Counted from the stretch's first letter, positions 1 through 9,440 are shown. The stretch: DNA of 64,000 bases from Lachnospiraceae bacterium (GCA_017551165.1 JAFZMO010000071.1:1-64000), one strand, 5' to 3'. Notes: generated from the sequence alone by a model not told the origin. A program made the numbers and translations.

Positions 1-26
1 AAAAATACGACAGGTACGGAGGATAT

Positions 27-1766
27 ATGGCTGAGACAAAAATCATGCTCGGTAACGAGGCGATCGCACGCGGTGCGTGGGAAGCCGGCGTTACGGTGAG
101 CGCAGCGTACCCGGGAACACCGAGTACCGAGATCAGTGAATCGATCGTCAAATACGAAGAGGTTTATGCAGAGTGGTCGCCGAATGAGAAGGTAGCGATG
201 GAAGTTGCCATCGGCGCATCCATGGCAGGTGCACGTGCGCTTGCATCGATGAAGCATGTCGGCGTCAACGTCGCTTCCGACCCGCTTTACACTGTTTCCT
301 ACATCGGTGTGAACGGCGGTCTGGTGCTTGTTGCGGCGGACGACCCGGGCCTGTACTCGAGCCAGAATGAGCAGGACAGCCGCGCGGTAGCGAGAGCTGC
401 CAAGGTTCCGGTGCTGGAGCCTTCGGACAGCAACGAGGCGAAGGAGTTCATCAAGTTCGCATACGACTTGAGCGAGCGCTATGACACGCCTGTGATCCTT
501 CGCACCACGACGAGACTTTCGCACTCGCAGGGCCTTGTCAATCTTGAGGACCGCATCGCTTATGAGACGAAGCCGTACGAGAAGAATTTCCGCAAGAATG
601 TCATGATGCCGGGCAATGCAAAGTTCCGTCATCTGCACGTGGAAGCGCGTGAGAAGCAGATGGCTGAGGACGGAGCGACCTTCCCGATCAACCGCGTTGA
701 GATGCGCGATACGAAGATCGGTGTGATCACCTCCGGTATCCCTTATCAGTATGTACGCGAGGCTATGCCGGATGCGTCGGTTCTCAAGCTCGGACTTGTG
801 AACCCGCTTCCGAAGCAGATGATCCTCGATTTTGCAAAGAAGGTTGACACCCTCTACATCGTGGAGGAGCTTGACCCGATCATCGAGGAGCAGGTGAAGT
901 CCTGGGGCGTTGTCTGCAAGGGCAAGGAGCTCCTCACCGTACAGGGCGAGTACAGCGCGAACATGCTTCGCGAAAAACTGCTCGGCCAGACGCTTGATCT
1001 TGCAAAGCCCGCTGAGGCTCCGCAGAGACCTCCGATCCTGTGCCCGGGCTGCCCGCACCGTTCGACATTCTACACGCTGCAGAGACTCGGCCTTCACGCT
1101 GCCGGCGACATCGGATGCTACACGCTCGGCGCTGTGGCACCGCTCTCGGTAGTCGACACGACCGTCTGCATGGGCTCGAGCATCAGCACGCTGCACGGCA
1201 TGGAGAAGGCCCGCGGCAAGGAATATGTCAAGAATTGGGTAGCGACGATCGGTGACTCGACATTCATGCACACCGGCGTCAACTCCCTTATGAACATGGT
1301 TTACAACCAGGCGACCGGAACGGTACTGATCCTCGACAACTCGACGACCGGTATGACCGGCCATCAGGATCACGCCGGAACCGGCAAGACCTTAAAGGGC
1401 GACATCGTGAACGCGATCGACGTAACGAAGCTCTGCCAGGCGATCGGCGTTCCGAACGTTCGCACAGTCAATGCGTTCGACGTGAAGGCATTGACGGCAG
1501 CGATCAAGGAGGAAGTAGCGAAGGACGAGCTTTCCGTGATCATCGTCAAGGCTCCGTGCGCGCTCCTCAACAAGGCTAAGATCACAACGCAGTATAAGGT
1601 CAATCCCGACACCTGCCGTGCATGCGGTTCCTGCATGAAGCCCGGTTGCCCTGCGATGACGCGCGGCGAGGGCGGCAAGGTAGTGATCAACGATACGATG
1701 TGCAACGGATGCGGTCTCTGCGCTCAGCTCTGCCCGTTCGGTGCGATCGAGAAAGTCGAGGTGTAA
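27..1766 (+). CDS. iorA: Indolepyruvate:ferredoxin oxidoreductase, alpha subunit
   Basis: Large subunit of the thiamine-diphosphate enzyme that oxidatively decarboxylates indolepyruvate and other aryl pyruvates to aryl-acetyl-CoA, reducing ferredoxin, in aromatic amino-acid fermentation. The 579 residues show the N-terminal pyrimidine-binding domain with AAYPGTPSTEI (about 26-36), a TPP-binding C-terminal half (GDIGCYTLG; GDSTFMHTG; LDNSTTGMTGHQDHAGTG) and a terminal 2x[4Fe-4S] ferredoxin domain with cysteines near 530, 533, 536, 541 and 559, 562, 565, 569. The first cluster motif has four residues before its last cysteine instead of three, a variation known in this family. The ATG follows a GGAGG box. 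The stop is 2 bp before the beta-subunit gene, so the two are translated together. Function is confident; the preferred substrate is inferred. Confidence 0.96.
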   Translation: MAETKIMLGNEAIARGAWEAGVTVSAAYPGTPSTEISESIVKYEEVYAEWSPNEKVAMEVAIGASMAGARALASMKHVGVNVASDPLYTVSYIGVNGGLVLVAADDPGLYSSQNEQDSRAVARAAKVPVLEPSDSNEAKEFIKFAYDLSERYDTPVILRTTTRLSHSQGLVNLEDRIAYETKPYEKNFRKNVMMPGNAKFRHLHVEAREKQMAEDGATFPINRVEMRDTKIGVITSGIPYQYVREAMPDASVLKLGLVNPLPKQMILDFAKKVDTLYIVEELDPIIEEQVKSWGVVCKGKELLTVQGEYSANMLREKLLGQTLDLAKPAEAPQRPPILCPGCPHRSTFYTLQRLGLHAAGDIGCYTLGAVAPLSVVDTTVCMGSSISTLHGMEKARGKEYVKNWVATIGDSTFMHTGVNSLMNMVYNQATGTVLILDNSTTGMTGHQDHAGTGKTLKGDIVNAIDVTKLCQAIGVPNVRTVNAFDVKALTAAIKEEVAKDELSVIIVKAPCALLNKAKITTQYKVNPDTCRACGSCMKPGCPAMTRGEGGKVVINDTMCNGCGLCAQLCPFGAIEKVEV

Positions 1767-1768
1767 GG

Positions 1769-2344
1769 ATGGATACGAAAAATATTATGATCGTCGGTGT
1801 CGGCGGTCAGGGTACATTGCTTACGTCCCGTATCCTCGGCGGTATCGCACGCGAGGCGGGATATGATGTCAAGCTCTCCGAGGTGCACGGTATGGCACAG
1901 CGCGGCGGCAGCGTGGTTACGTTCGTCCGCTACGGTGAGAGCGTTGCGGAGCCCATTGTTGAGGAGGGCTGCGCAGATGTTTTGATCGCGTTTGAGAGAC
2001 TCGAGGCGCTTCGGTATGCGCATTTCCTCAAGAAGGACGGCGTGTTGATCGCGAACGATCAGCGCATCGATCCGATGCCTGTTGTGATCGGCGCTGCGGA
2101 GTACCCGGAGAACATTCTCGAGAACCTCGAGAAGACCTACAAGGTGCTGAAGATCGACGCGATGAGCGAGGCGAAGAAGCTCGGCAATGCGAGAGCATTC
2201 AACACGATCGTGCTCGGTATGGCTGCAAAGCATATGGATTTTCCGAAGGAAGCATGGCTTGACGTGATCGCCAAGACCGTTCCGCCGAAGACGATCGAGC
2301 TGAACACGAAGGCATTTCTCGTAGGTTACGAGTGTAAGAGGTAG
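1769..2344 (+). CDS. iorB: Indolepyruvate oxidoreductase, beta subunit
   Basis: Small (gamma-type) subunit partnering the preceding iorA. It is 191 residues, opening with NIMIVGVGGQGTLLTSRIL, the GxGGQG motif of the pyruvate:ferredoxin oxidoreductase gamma domain, followed by SEVHGMAQRGGSV, which is diagnostic for IorB. ATG 1769 is chosen because it falls 2 bp after the iorA stop behind AAGGA, and the conserved family N-terminus begins there. An in-frame extension upstream would lie inside iorA and has no similarity to the family. No membrane segments. The pair together makes a complete heterodimeric enzyme; the required ferredoxin is not encoded here. Confidence 0.95.
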   Translation: MDTKNIMIVGVGGQGTLLTSRILGGIAREAGYDVKLSEVHGMAQRGGSVVTFVRYGESVAEPIVEEGCADVLIAFERLEALRYAHFLKKDGVLIANDQRIDPMPVVIGAAEYPENILENLEKTYKVLKIDAMSEAKKLGNARAFNTIVLGMAAKHMDFPKEAWLDVIAKTVPPKTIELNTKAFLVGYECKR

Positions 2345-2352
2345 TTTATTGT

Positions 2353-3150
2353 ATGGCGCTATATAAGATTGAAACCCACCTGCACACCGCCGAGGGCAGC
2401 AAATGCGGCTGGGCAACCGGTAGTGAGCAGGCGGAAGCGCGGTTGTTGGACGGTTACAGCACGATCATCGTGACGGACCACTTCTTCCGCGGCAACACAA
2501 GACCGGAGAGAAGCCTCCCCTGGGAGGAATACGTAGAGCAGTTCTGCTCGGGCTACGAGCACGCGAAGGCGCGCGGCGACGAGATCGGACTGACGGTTCT
2601 GTTCGGACTTGAAGACAACTATCAGGGCTCGGAGTTTTTGATCTACGGTCTTGATAAGGACTGGCTTTTGAAGCACCCGGACATGCGAACCTGGACTCCC
2701 TGGGAGGAGTACGAGCATGTTCACGGGGACGGCGGTTACATGGTGCAGGCGCATCCGTTCCGCGAGGCTTCGTACCTCCGTGGATTCGGTCTGTATCCGA
2801 TGTATACGGATGCCGTCGAGGGCATCAACGCGGCGCAGACCAAAGCGATGAACGAGCGTGCGATCTGGTACGCAAATCAGTTCGACAAGCCGATGACCGC
2901 AGGCTCTGACATTCACGGGATCGACAGTGTCGGCGGCGGCATCATTGCACCGCATCCGATCAACACGATCGAGGATTACATCAACATGATCCGCAACCGT
3001 GAGCCGTATGAGCTGATAGAGAAGCATCGCATCGAGAAGCCGCAGGGCGGACCGCCCGGACCGGACTTCTTCAAGATGATCGAGCAGAAGAAGGCGGAGA
3101 TGAAGGCGTTCGCAGATGCTGCGGCGCAGAGAATACGGGAAGTGAAATAA
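2353..3150 (+). CDS. PHP-domain metal-dependent hydrolase
   Basis: A 265-residue protein of the polymerase and histidinol phosphatase (PHP) superfamily. Metal-binding motifs are spread as expected: HLHT near residue 8, TDHFF near 43, GLEDN near 92, QAHPFRE near 137 and GSDIHG near 186. Family members hydrolyse phosphoesters using two or three divalent metals; candidate activities include histidinol phosphatase and YciV-like nucleotide phosphatases, but nothing in the sequence settles the substrate. It starts 9 bp after iorB, suggesting a shared transcript. The short C-terminal tail is charged and probably helical. Family is confident, substrate unknown. Confidence 0.85.
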   Translation: MALYKIETHLHTAEGSKCGWATGSEQAEARLLDGYSTIIVTDHFFRGNTRPERSLPWEEYVEQFCSGYEHAKARGDEIGLTVLFGLEDNYQGSEFLIYGLDKDWLLKHPDMRTWTPWEEYEHVHGDGGYMVQAHPFREASYLRGFGLYPMYTDAVEGINAAQTKAMNERAIWYANQFDKPMTAGSDIHGIDSVGGGIIAPHPINTIEDYINMIRNREPYELIEKHRIEKPQGGPPGPDFFKMIEQKKAEMKAFADAAAQRIREVK

Positions 3151-3225
3151 CATTTTCCGATCCGAAATGGAACAACGCGCACTTACGCGCATGGCAAATG
3201 ATAGACAGCAACGTCGGGAGCTTGT

Positions 3226-4734
3226 ATGAAACAGTATTTGGACAATTTGAAAAACGGGCGCGAGGTTCGGGAGAGCCTCGCGTCGCTGTGCGGGCTTCTG
3301 CGAACTTCAGGGGAGAGTGCGCTCTCTGCGGGGGATGCGGAAGCTCTTGTTGTTAACGGAAGAAAGCTTTTGTCTGCGGAGGATCCTAAGGTTCGCAAGA
3401 ACGCAGCTAAGCTTCTCGGACTGATCCGCGGGGAACGCTTCGAAAACGTGATCCCGGGCGGCGATGCGGGAACGGTACTATGTCTTGTCGACGCATACCG
3501 CGCGGAGCAGACAAGATTTGTGAAGAGCGCGTACCTTGAGGCGCTTGCGGGAAGAGACATCAGCTCACAAAGGGAATTTCTCATGGCGAGACTGACTGAG
3601 CTTCGCGAAACTGAGGTGACGGACGAGAACCGCAAGCATGTGAATGAGGAGATCGCGGCGCTCCAGAAGCTGCTGAGTGCTTCGGAGGGCAAGGAGAAAC
3701 TACACAGATTCACCGGCTACGATGCGGATAATACGATCCTGTTCGTCATAAATCCCTGTTATCGGGAAATGTTTGCGGAGAGCCTCGGAGGAATGCGCAA
3801 GAAGATCGTCGGAGGCGGCGTAGTCGTTCGCACGACGAAGCTTTCGGAGATCCTTCCGAACCGCATTTGGCGAGAGGCAGTGTTCCGCATCCCGGAGTTA
3901 CTGAATGTTGCGAAGGAGCCCTATGAGGCGGCTGCACAGCTGGCGGGAGACATCGTGTGGAACTACCTTGCGACGCGGCTTTCGGTCACGGAGGCGACAC
4001 TTCGTTACCGCGTAGATTTCCGCTGCAGGGATGAGGCGGCCAAGAACCGTTTTGTAAAGCGAATCTCACAGGAGACCGATCGTTTGTCTGGCGGACGTCT
4101 TGTGAATTCGACCGGCGATTACGAAGTTACGTTCCGAATCTCCGAGACCGATGGCGATTCGTATCGACTGGGAATCCTGTTCGCAGGCCTTAGGGACAAG
4201 CGATTCGACTACCGCAGGGAGACGGTTGCGAGCAGCATACATCCGACGGACGCTGCGGCAGTGATCGCAGCGGCGAAGCCTTATTTTTCTGAGGATGCGC
4301 AGGTGCTTGATCCGTTCTGCGGAGCCGGAACGATGATCGCGGAGCGCATGCAGGCGGGCAAGATCCGCACGGCGTTCGGCGTCGACACGTTCGGGCCTGC
4401 GATCGAGAAGGCGAGAGGGAATGTTAAGACGAGCAACGTGTGGTTTGTACATCGTGATTTCTTCGATTACCGGCAGGATCACATGTTTGACGAGATCATC
4501 ACCAACATGCCGTTCAAGGAGGAAGGCGGAGATGAGATCGCGCTGTTGTATCGAAGATTCTTCCGCAAACTGCCGGAGCATTTGCGGCAGGACGGGACTC
4601 TGGTCATGGTATCGCACGATCCGAAGCTTGCGGAAACCTCGGTGCCTGCGGACATGACGATCGTGCGCAAGATCCCGATGCGCGAGCGCGGCGAGATGGC
4701 GGCGTATATCATTCGATTCCGCGGGTTGGCGTAA
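3226..4734 (+). CDS. SAM-dependent methyltransferase, UPF0020/Trm-type, with helical-repeat N-terminus
   Basis: A 502-residue protein. The C-terminal third is a class I methyltransferase: motif I LDPFCGAGTMIAERM near residue 361 and the catalytic-loop motif TNMPF near 426, close to the (D/N)PP(F/Y) motif of enzymes that methylate exocyclic amino groups of guanine in RNA (PF01170, as in RlmL and Trm14). The first 150 residues are helical and repeat-like, and the middle region precedes the Rossmann fold where THUMP-type domains sit in relatives, but I cannot confirm a THUMP domain. GGGAG lies 7 bp before the ATG. An RNA guanine N2-methyltransferase is the best guess; tRNA or rRNA target unknown. 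Confidence 0.75.
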   Translation: MKQYLDNLKNGREVRESLASLCGLLRTSGESALSAGDAEALVVNGRKLLSAEDPKVRKNAAKLLGLIRGERFENVIPGGDAGTVLCLVDAYRAEQTRFVKSAYLEALAGRDISSQREFLMARLTELRETEVTDENRKHVNEEIAALQKLLSASEGKEKLHRFTGYDADNTILFVINPCYREMFAESLGGMRKKIVGGGVVVRTTKLSEILPNRIWREAVFRIPELLNVAKEPYEAAAQLAGDIVWNYLATRLSVTEATLRYRVDFRCRDEAAKNRFVKRISQETDRLSGGRLVNSTGDYEVTFRISETDGDSYRLGILFAGLRDKRFDYRRETVASSIHPTDAAAVIAAAKPYFSEDAQVLDPFCGAGTMIAERMQAGKIRTAFGVDTFGPAIEKARGNVKTSNVWFVHRDFFDYRQDHMFDEIITNMPFKEEGGDEIALLYRRFFRKLPEHLRQDGTLVMVSHDPKLAETSVPADMTIVRKIPMRERGEMAAYIIRFRGLA

Positions 4735-4759
4735 ATAATTGTTTAGGAAAGGCAACTAT

Positions 4760-5653
4760 ATGCTTGGTTCACATGTAGGACTCGGAGGCAAGGAACAATT
4801 CTTAGGCTCCGTTCAGGAGGCGCTTTCATACGGTGCCGACACATTCATGGTTTATACGGGCGCGCCGCAGAACACGCGCCGCAAGGACCTCTCGGAGATG
4901 CGGATCCCGGAGGCTAAGGCTCTGATGGCGGAGAGCGGGATCAAGGAGTTCGTGGTACATGCGCCGTACATCATCAATCTCGGTAACACAGTGAAGCCGG
5001 AAAACTTCGACTTCGGCGTGGAGTTTCTCCGTGAGGAGCTTCGCCGCACCGAGGCGATGGGAAGCACGACTCTGGTGCTTCATCCCGGCGCACATGTCGG
5101 AGAGGGCGAGGATACCGGCATCATGCAGATCATCAAGGGGCTGAATCTCGTGCTCGACGCTGACACGAAGGTGCGCATCGCTCTTGAGACGATGGCCGGC
5201 AAGGGAAGCGAGATCGGAACTTCGTTCGCACAGCTGGCACGCATCTACGACGGCGTTACGCACAACAATAAGCTTCGCCTGTGCCTTGACACGTGCCATC
5301 TGAACGATGCAGGATACAACGTGAAGGACGATTTCGAGGGAGTCCTCGCAGAGATGGAACGGTATTTTCCGATCAATCAGGTTGCTTGCATTCACCTGAA
5401 TGATTCGAAAAATGATCAGGGCGCTGCAAAGGACCGCCATGAGAACATCGGCTTCGGTACGATCGGCTTTGACCGCCTGTGCGCGATCACGAGGATGCCG
5501 GAGTTTGCCGACACGCCGATCATCCTGGAGACGCCGTACATGAGTGCGGAGGAGGGCGGCAAGGACCGCACATACCCTCCGTACAAGGCGGAGATCGCGA
5601 TGCTGCGCGCCGGCGTGTTCAATCCGGAACTGCGCAAGGCCGTCGTAGGGTGA
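4760..5653 (+). CDS. nfo: Deoxyribonuclease IV (AP endonuclease)
   Basis: Endonuclease IV cleaves the phosphodiester bond 5' of abasic sites in base-excision repair using a trinuclear zinc centre. The 297-residue protein has the family landmarks: GSHVG at the N-terminus, HPGAHVG, LCLDTCHLNDAGY and IHLNDSKND, and a final ILETPY, carrying the histidine, aspartate and glutamate metal ligands. ATG 4760 is preferred over an upstream in-frame ATG at 4739 because an AGGAAAGG box precedes it and the conserved core starts at LGSHVG. Length matches the family. It lies 25 bp after the methyltransferase gene. Confidence 0.95.
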   Translation: MLGSHVGLGGKEQFLGSVQEALSYGADTFMVYTGAPQNTRRKDLSEMRIPEAKALMAESGIKEFVVHAPYIINLGNTVKPENFDFGVEFLREELRRTEAMGSTTLVLHPGAHVGEGEDTGIMQIIKGLNLVLDADTKVRIALETMAGKGSEIGTSFAQLARIYDGVTHNNKLRLCLDTCHLNDAGYNVKDDFEGVLAEMERYFPINQVACIHLNDSKNDQGAAKDRHENIGFGTIGFDRLCAITRMPEFADTPIILETPYMSAEEGGKDRTYPPYKAEIAMLRAGVFNPELRKAVVG

Positions 5654-5701
5654 CAGGGGGACGGTTCTTTCGTCACATTTTGAAAATCGAGGGGGATAAT
5701 T

Positions 5702-6613
5702 ATGAATACAGAGAAGAAAGTCGGTTTTATCACGATCACAAAGAAAGACATCATAGTCGTGTTGTCAATCATTGGAATCGCATGTATTGCGTTCATCGTA
5801 TACCTGCTGATCCGATTTTTCAATTACCGCAAGGCAGTCAAACTGTTCGAGGACGGAGAGTATCTCAAAGCGTACGAAGCGTTCGATGCCCTGAAAGAGT
5901 ATAAGGACAGTTCGGAGAAGATCGCGGAGATCAAAGAGCTGTTGCTTCAAAACGCGACCGTGGGCTCAAACGTGTATTTCGGATATTACTATATCGGCGA
6001 TGAGAAGGACAATGAGAAGAAGGGAGACATTCTGTGGAAAGTGCTGGAGATCAAGGATGGCAAAGCATTGTTGATCACCACGCAAAATGTGTACTATTCC
6101 ATGTGGGGGCAGTACGATTCCTACGATAAGATGCCGTTCTGGGAGGATAGCATGCTCCGAAACTATCTGAACGGTAACTTTTACCTGAACGCATTTTCCG
6201 ATGAGGAGCGCGCAAAAATTGTGGAGACGGTAGTAAAGCCGGATGAGGACACGCGCTCGGACATGTTCGCCGATGCGCTCGGCAAGTATGATCGGCCCAA
6301 GGAGAATGAGACGGTCGATAAGGTGTTTGTGCTCTCCATCAGTGAGGCAATGAAGTATTTTCCGACGGACGAAAGTCGAAAAAGCAGTCCGACTTACTAT
6401 ACAGTACGTTGCAACAAATACATGGAACCCGGACTCTTCCACACGACGGATCTGATCCACGATGAGTGTTATTCCTGGTGGCTTCGCAACAAGATCGACA
6501 CGAAATACGAGGAACATTTTAATTGCTATGTCACGGCAACCGGAAACATCATGAGAGCAAACAGTGGCAACCATGCCGTTCGGCCTGTGATCTGGATCAC
6601 TTTGGATGATTAG
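5702..6613 (+). CDS. Membrane-anchored DUF6273-type protein, copy 1
   Basis: I do not know the function. The 303 residues comprise a short basic cytoplasmic N-terminus, one transmembrane helix (about 18-40), a TPR-like helical pair (about 41-80, with AYEAFDALKEYKDSSEKI) and an extracytoplasmic domain. The domain runs from GDILWKVLEIKDGKALLIT through SMLRNYLNG and ends with WWLRN and AVRPVIWI. This pattern matches DUF6273, common in Clostridia surface proteins. It is followed immediately by a paralogue with the same layout, so a tandem duplication is evident. A GGGGG box precedes the ATG. The domain resembles sulfatase-modifying-factor/lectin-like folds only by loose analogy. Confidence 0.65.
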   Translation: MNTEKKVGFITITKKDIIVVLSIIGIACIAFIVYLLIRFFNYRKAVKLFEDGEYLKAYEAFDALKEYKDSSEKIAEIKELLLQNATVGSNVYFGYYYIGDEKDNEKKGDILWKVLEIKDGKALLITTQNVYYSMWGQYDSYDKMPFWEDSMLRNYLNGNFYLNAFSDEERAKIVETVVKPDEDTRSDMFADALGKYDRPKENETVDKVFVLSISEAMKYFPTDESRKSSPTYYTVRCNKYMEPGLFHTTDLIHDECYSWWLRNKIDTKYEEHFNCYVTATGNIMRANSGNHAVRPVIWITLDD

Positions 6614-6623
6614 GGAAAAATCA

Positions 6624-7547
6624 ATGAAAGAAGAGCGAAAAAAGAAGTTAAAAGGTTGGGGGCTTGCACTTCTGAATGTCGTGATCGCAGTAGGCATCAT
6701 TATCGGTGTGATCGCACTCGTGAAGGTTCTTTCCTACGAGACTGCACTGAAGAAGCTGAAGGAAGGCAAGTACAGGGAAGCCTACGAATCGCTCAAGAAG
6801 ATGGATGGTTATCGGGACAGCGAACAGTGGCTTGAAGAGGCAAAGATCGGTATCTTACGAAATGCGACTGTGGGATCAACGGTGTTTTTAGGCTCGTATT
6901 GGTCAAGCGATGAAAGGGATTCCGAAGAACGGGAAGACATCGAATGGAAAGTGCTCGAGGTCAAGGACGGCAAAGCGATGCTGATCAGCGAGAAACTACT
7001 GGATTATTCGTATTTTTTGAAGACGGTCAGCCGTGTTAACATCAAGGAGGAAGGCGTCTTATATACCTGGGAGAACAGTTATCTGCGCAGCTATCTGAAC
7101 GGATATTTCTTTGATCAGGCATTTTCCGAAAAAGAAAAGACGAGGATCCTGGAGACGACAGTAAAGCCGGACCGAAAGGCGCTTACGGTATGGTTCCGCG
7201 ACGTATGGACCGGTGAAGAGGCTCCTACGGAAAATGAAACGATCGACCGCGTATATGTCCTGTCGTACGCAGAACTTCTGAAGTATTTTCCGACGGAAGA
7301 CAGCCGTGAATGCAGCTTGTCGCTCTATGTTATGAAAATGCATCCGTTTAATGGCGACATAATCACCCGCGCTATGTACACGAGTGATAAAATAACTCAG
7401 GAATGCTACAGCTGGTGGCTGCGTGACACGTATGATACGGAGAACGGCGATCACTACACTTGCTTTGTCGATTACAAGGGACGTGTGGATCACGATGGAT
7501 ACTCGCATCATGCGATCCGTCCTGTGATCTGGATCTCTATCGAATGA
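6624..7547 (+). CDS. Membrane-anchored DUF6273-type protein, copy 2
   Basis: Tandem paralogue of the preceding gene, 307 residues with the same architecture: basic start, one membrane helix (about 13-35), a helical TPR-like segment (AYESLKKMDGYRDSEQW), then the extracytoplasmic domain with DIEWKVLEVKDGKAMLI, SYLRSYLNG, CYSWWLRDTYDTE and AIRPVIWISIE. ATG 6624 is chosen over 6606 because TAGGGA sits 7 bp upstream, whereas the 6606 start overlaps the previous gene without a ribosome site. Identity between the copies is high in the domain ends and low in the central loop (about residues 135-230), suggesting the loop is the diverging ligand-facing part. Function unknown. Confidence 0.65.
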   Translation: MKEERKKKLKGWGLALLNVVIAVGIIIGVIALVKVLSYETALKKLKEGKYREAYESLKKMDGYRDSEQWLEEAKIGILRNATVGSTVFLGSYWSSDERDSEEREDIEWKVLEVKDGKAMLISEKLLDYSYFLKTVSRVNIKEEGVLYTWENSYLRSYLNGYFFDQAFSEKEKTRILETTVKPDRKALTVWFRDVWTGEEAPTENETIDRVYVLSYAELLKYFPTEDSRECSLSLYVMKMHPFNGDIITRAMYTSDKITQECYSWWLRDTYDTENGDHYTCFVDYKGRVDHDGYSHHAIRPVIWISIE

Positions 7548-7589
7548 TGTTTCTGTGGGATTGTCAGTCGGAACATTTTGGAGTTGGAA

Positions 7590-8171
7590 ATGAAACTGTA
7601 CATACGAACGATCGATGATTACGAAAACGCAGATGAATCGCTGCTTGAGGCGAAGAGACGTGGGAGACTTGCGCGGATCAAAAATGCAAGGACGCGTCTT
7701 GAGTGCGTCGCCGCGGGAATGCTGTTGCGCGAGGCGTTAAGCGGCTGCGGCTATCCTGTTGCGGACGAGCCGCTCACCGTTTTTTATGACGACAACGGCA
7801 AGCCATATGTGGAACATTCACCGTACTTCAGCCTGTCGCACAGCGGCGGCCTTGTGATCTGCGCAGTCGATGACGAGCCGATCGGTGCGGACGTACAGGT
7901 GGTGAAAGGCGTTACTGCAAGGCTGGCTAAGAAAGTACTCTCGGAAAATGAACTTGCGGAATTCGTGAGGATCGCTGAGACGAAATCCGAGCAGGAGGCT
8001 GAGCGATACTTCACGATCTGCTGGACGGAGAAGGAGAGTGTTGCGAAGCTGATCGGCAAGGGGATCGGCATGGATTTCCGGACGATCGATCGGGATGACT
8101 ACCGAATGCAGACGCTGTTCCGTACGATCGGTGAAGCGGAATATGTGATCAGCGTTGCAAGAAAAGCATAA
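7590..8171 (+). CDS. 4'-phosphopantetheinyl transferase, Sfp type
   Basis: Transfers the phosphopantetheine arm of CoA to a serine of an acyl- or peptidyl-carrier protein. The 193-residue protein contains FSLSHSGG and the two magnesium-binding motifs: GADVQVVKGV near residue 95 and FTICWTEKESVAKLIGKG near 138, corresponding to the W-(S/T)-x-K-E-S-x-x-K signature of the Sfp/AcpT group. ATG 7590 has GGAG 6 bp upstream; an in-frame TTG at 7578 is less likely. No carrier protein, fatty-acid or polyketide gene is adjacent, so the partner is not evident. It converges on argG with a shared terminator hairpin between. Confidence 0.85.
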   Translation: MKLYIRTIDDYENADESLLEAKRRGRLARIKNARTRLECVAAGMLLREALSGCGYPVADEPLTVFYDDNGKPYVEHSPYFSLSHSGGLVICAVDDEPIGADVQVVKGVTARLAKKVLSENELAEFVRIAETKSEQEAERYFTICWTEKESVAKLIGKGIGMDFRTIDRDDYRMQTLFRTIGEAEYVISVARKA

Positions 8172-8202
8172 AAAATTCCCCGGCACTGTGTAAGCGCCGG
8201 GG
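8170..8202 (-). terminator. Rho-independent terminator of argG (bidirectional hairpin)
   Basis: CCCCGGC at 8178-8184 pairs with GCCGGGG at 8196-8202 around an 11-nt loop. On the - strand the hairpin is followed by a run of six Us, so it ends argG. On the + strand the tail is CUUAUUUG, a weaker terminator for the phosphopantetheinyl transferase gene. Confidence 0.85.
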
Positions 8203-8222
8203 CTTATTTGTGTGAGTTATGA

Positions 8223-9440
8223 TTACTTCTTGTCAAGCTCGGCCTGCTTCATAGCACGAACCTTGAGGGAAAGACCGAAGAGGTTGATGAAACCCTCGGC
8301 ATCCTTGTGGTTGTAGAGGTCGCCGGTCGTGAAGGAAGCGATGCTCTCGTTGTAGAGGCTGTACGGAGACGTCGTACCCTGCTTGATGATGTTGCCCTTG
8401 TAAAGCTTCAGCTTCACCTCGCCGGTAACGAACTCCTGGGACTTCTCGATGAAAGCCTGAAGGCACTCGCGGAGAGGAGTGAACCATTTTCCTTCGTATA
8501 CGAGATCTGCGAAACGGTTGCTGATGTTCTTCTTGAACGCCATCATATCGCGGTCTGCGATGAGCTCCTCGAGCTGCTGATGAGCCTCCATGAGGATCGT
8601 GCCGCCGGGCGTCTCATAAACGCCGCGTGACTTCATGCCGACAACGCGGTTCTCAACGATATCGATGATGCCGACGCCGTGCTTGCCGCCGAGCTTGTTG
8701 AGGTCGCGGATGATGTCTGCAACCTTCTTCTTCTGGCCGTTGATGGCAACCGGAACACCCTTCTCGAAGGAGATGGATACGGTCTCGCCCTCATCGGGAG
8801 CCTTTTCGGGAGATACGCCGAGAACCAAAAGATGATCGTAGTTCGGAGCGTTAGCGGGATCCTCGAGCTCAAGACCCTCGTGGCTGATGTGCCACAGGTT
8901 GCGGTCGCGGGAGTAGGAGTTGTCGGCGCTGAACGGAAGATCAATGCCGTGCTGCTTGCAGTACTCGATCTCTTCCTCGCGGGAGTTCATCGTCCAGTAA
9001 GGGCTTCTCCATGCAGCGATGATCTTGAGATCGGGAGCGAGAGCCTTGATACCGAGCTCGAAACGAACCTGGTCGTTGCCCTTGCCGGTAGCGCCGTGGC
9101 AGATTGCGGTAGCGCCTTCCTTGCGAGCGATCTCAACGAGCTTCTTCGCGATCAGCGGACGTGCCATCGAGGTACCGAGCAGGTACTTGTTCTCATATAC
9201 GGTGTTCGCCTGAACGCAGGGAACGATGTATTCCTCTGCAAACTCATCGTTCACATCGAGAATGTATAATTTCTCGGCGCCGCAGTACTTTGCGCGCTCC
9301 TCGAGACCGTCGAGTTCGCTTTCCTGGCCGCAGTCGATGCAGCAGCAGATTACTTCATAATCATAGTTTTCCTTGAGCCACGGGATGATCGCAGTGGTAT
9401 CAAGACCGCCGGAGTAGGCGAGAATGACTTTTTCTTTCAT
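8223..9440 (-). CDS. argG: Argininosuccinate synthase
   Basis: Joins citrulline and aspartate with ATP to form argininosuccinate, the seventh step of arginine synthesis. The 405-residue protein begins KEKVILAYSGGLDTT, the N-type ATP pyrophosphatase loop SGGLDT, and has CHGATGKGNDQVRFE further on. ATG at 9440 (reading leftward) has GGAGGAACC upstream; a TTG 15 bp earlier would overlap the ribosome site and is rejected. It is divergent from maf-argCJBD and shares a 314-bp control region with candidate ARG boxes. argH, argF and carbamoyl-phosphate synthase are not in the window. Confidence 0.97.
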   Translation of the reverse strand: MKEKVILAYSGGLDTTAIIPWLKENYDYEVICCCIDCGQESELDGLEERAKYCGAEKLYILDVNDEFAEEYIVPCVQANTVYENKYLLGTSMARPLIAKKLVEIARKEGATAICHGATGKGNDQVRFELGIKALAPDLKIIAAWRSPYWTMNSREEEIEYCKQHGIDLPFSADNSYSRDRNLWHISHEGLELEDPANAPNYDHLLVLGVSPEKAPDEGETVSISFEKGVPVAINGQKKKVADIIRDLNKLGGKHGVGIIDIVENRVVGMKSRGVYETPGGTILMEAHQQLEELIADRDMMAFKKNISNRFADLVYEGKWFTPLRECLQAFIEKSQEFVTGEVKLKLYKGNIIKQGTTSPYSLYNESIASFTTGDLYNHKDAEGFINLFGLSLKVRAMKQAELDKK

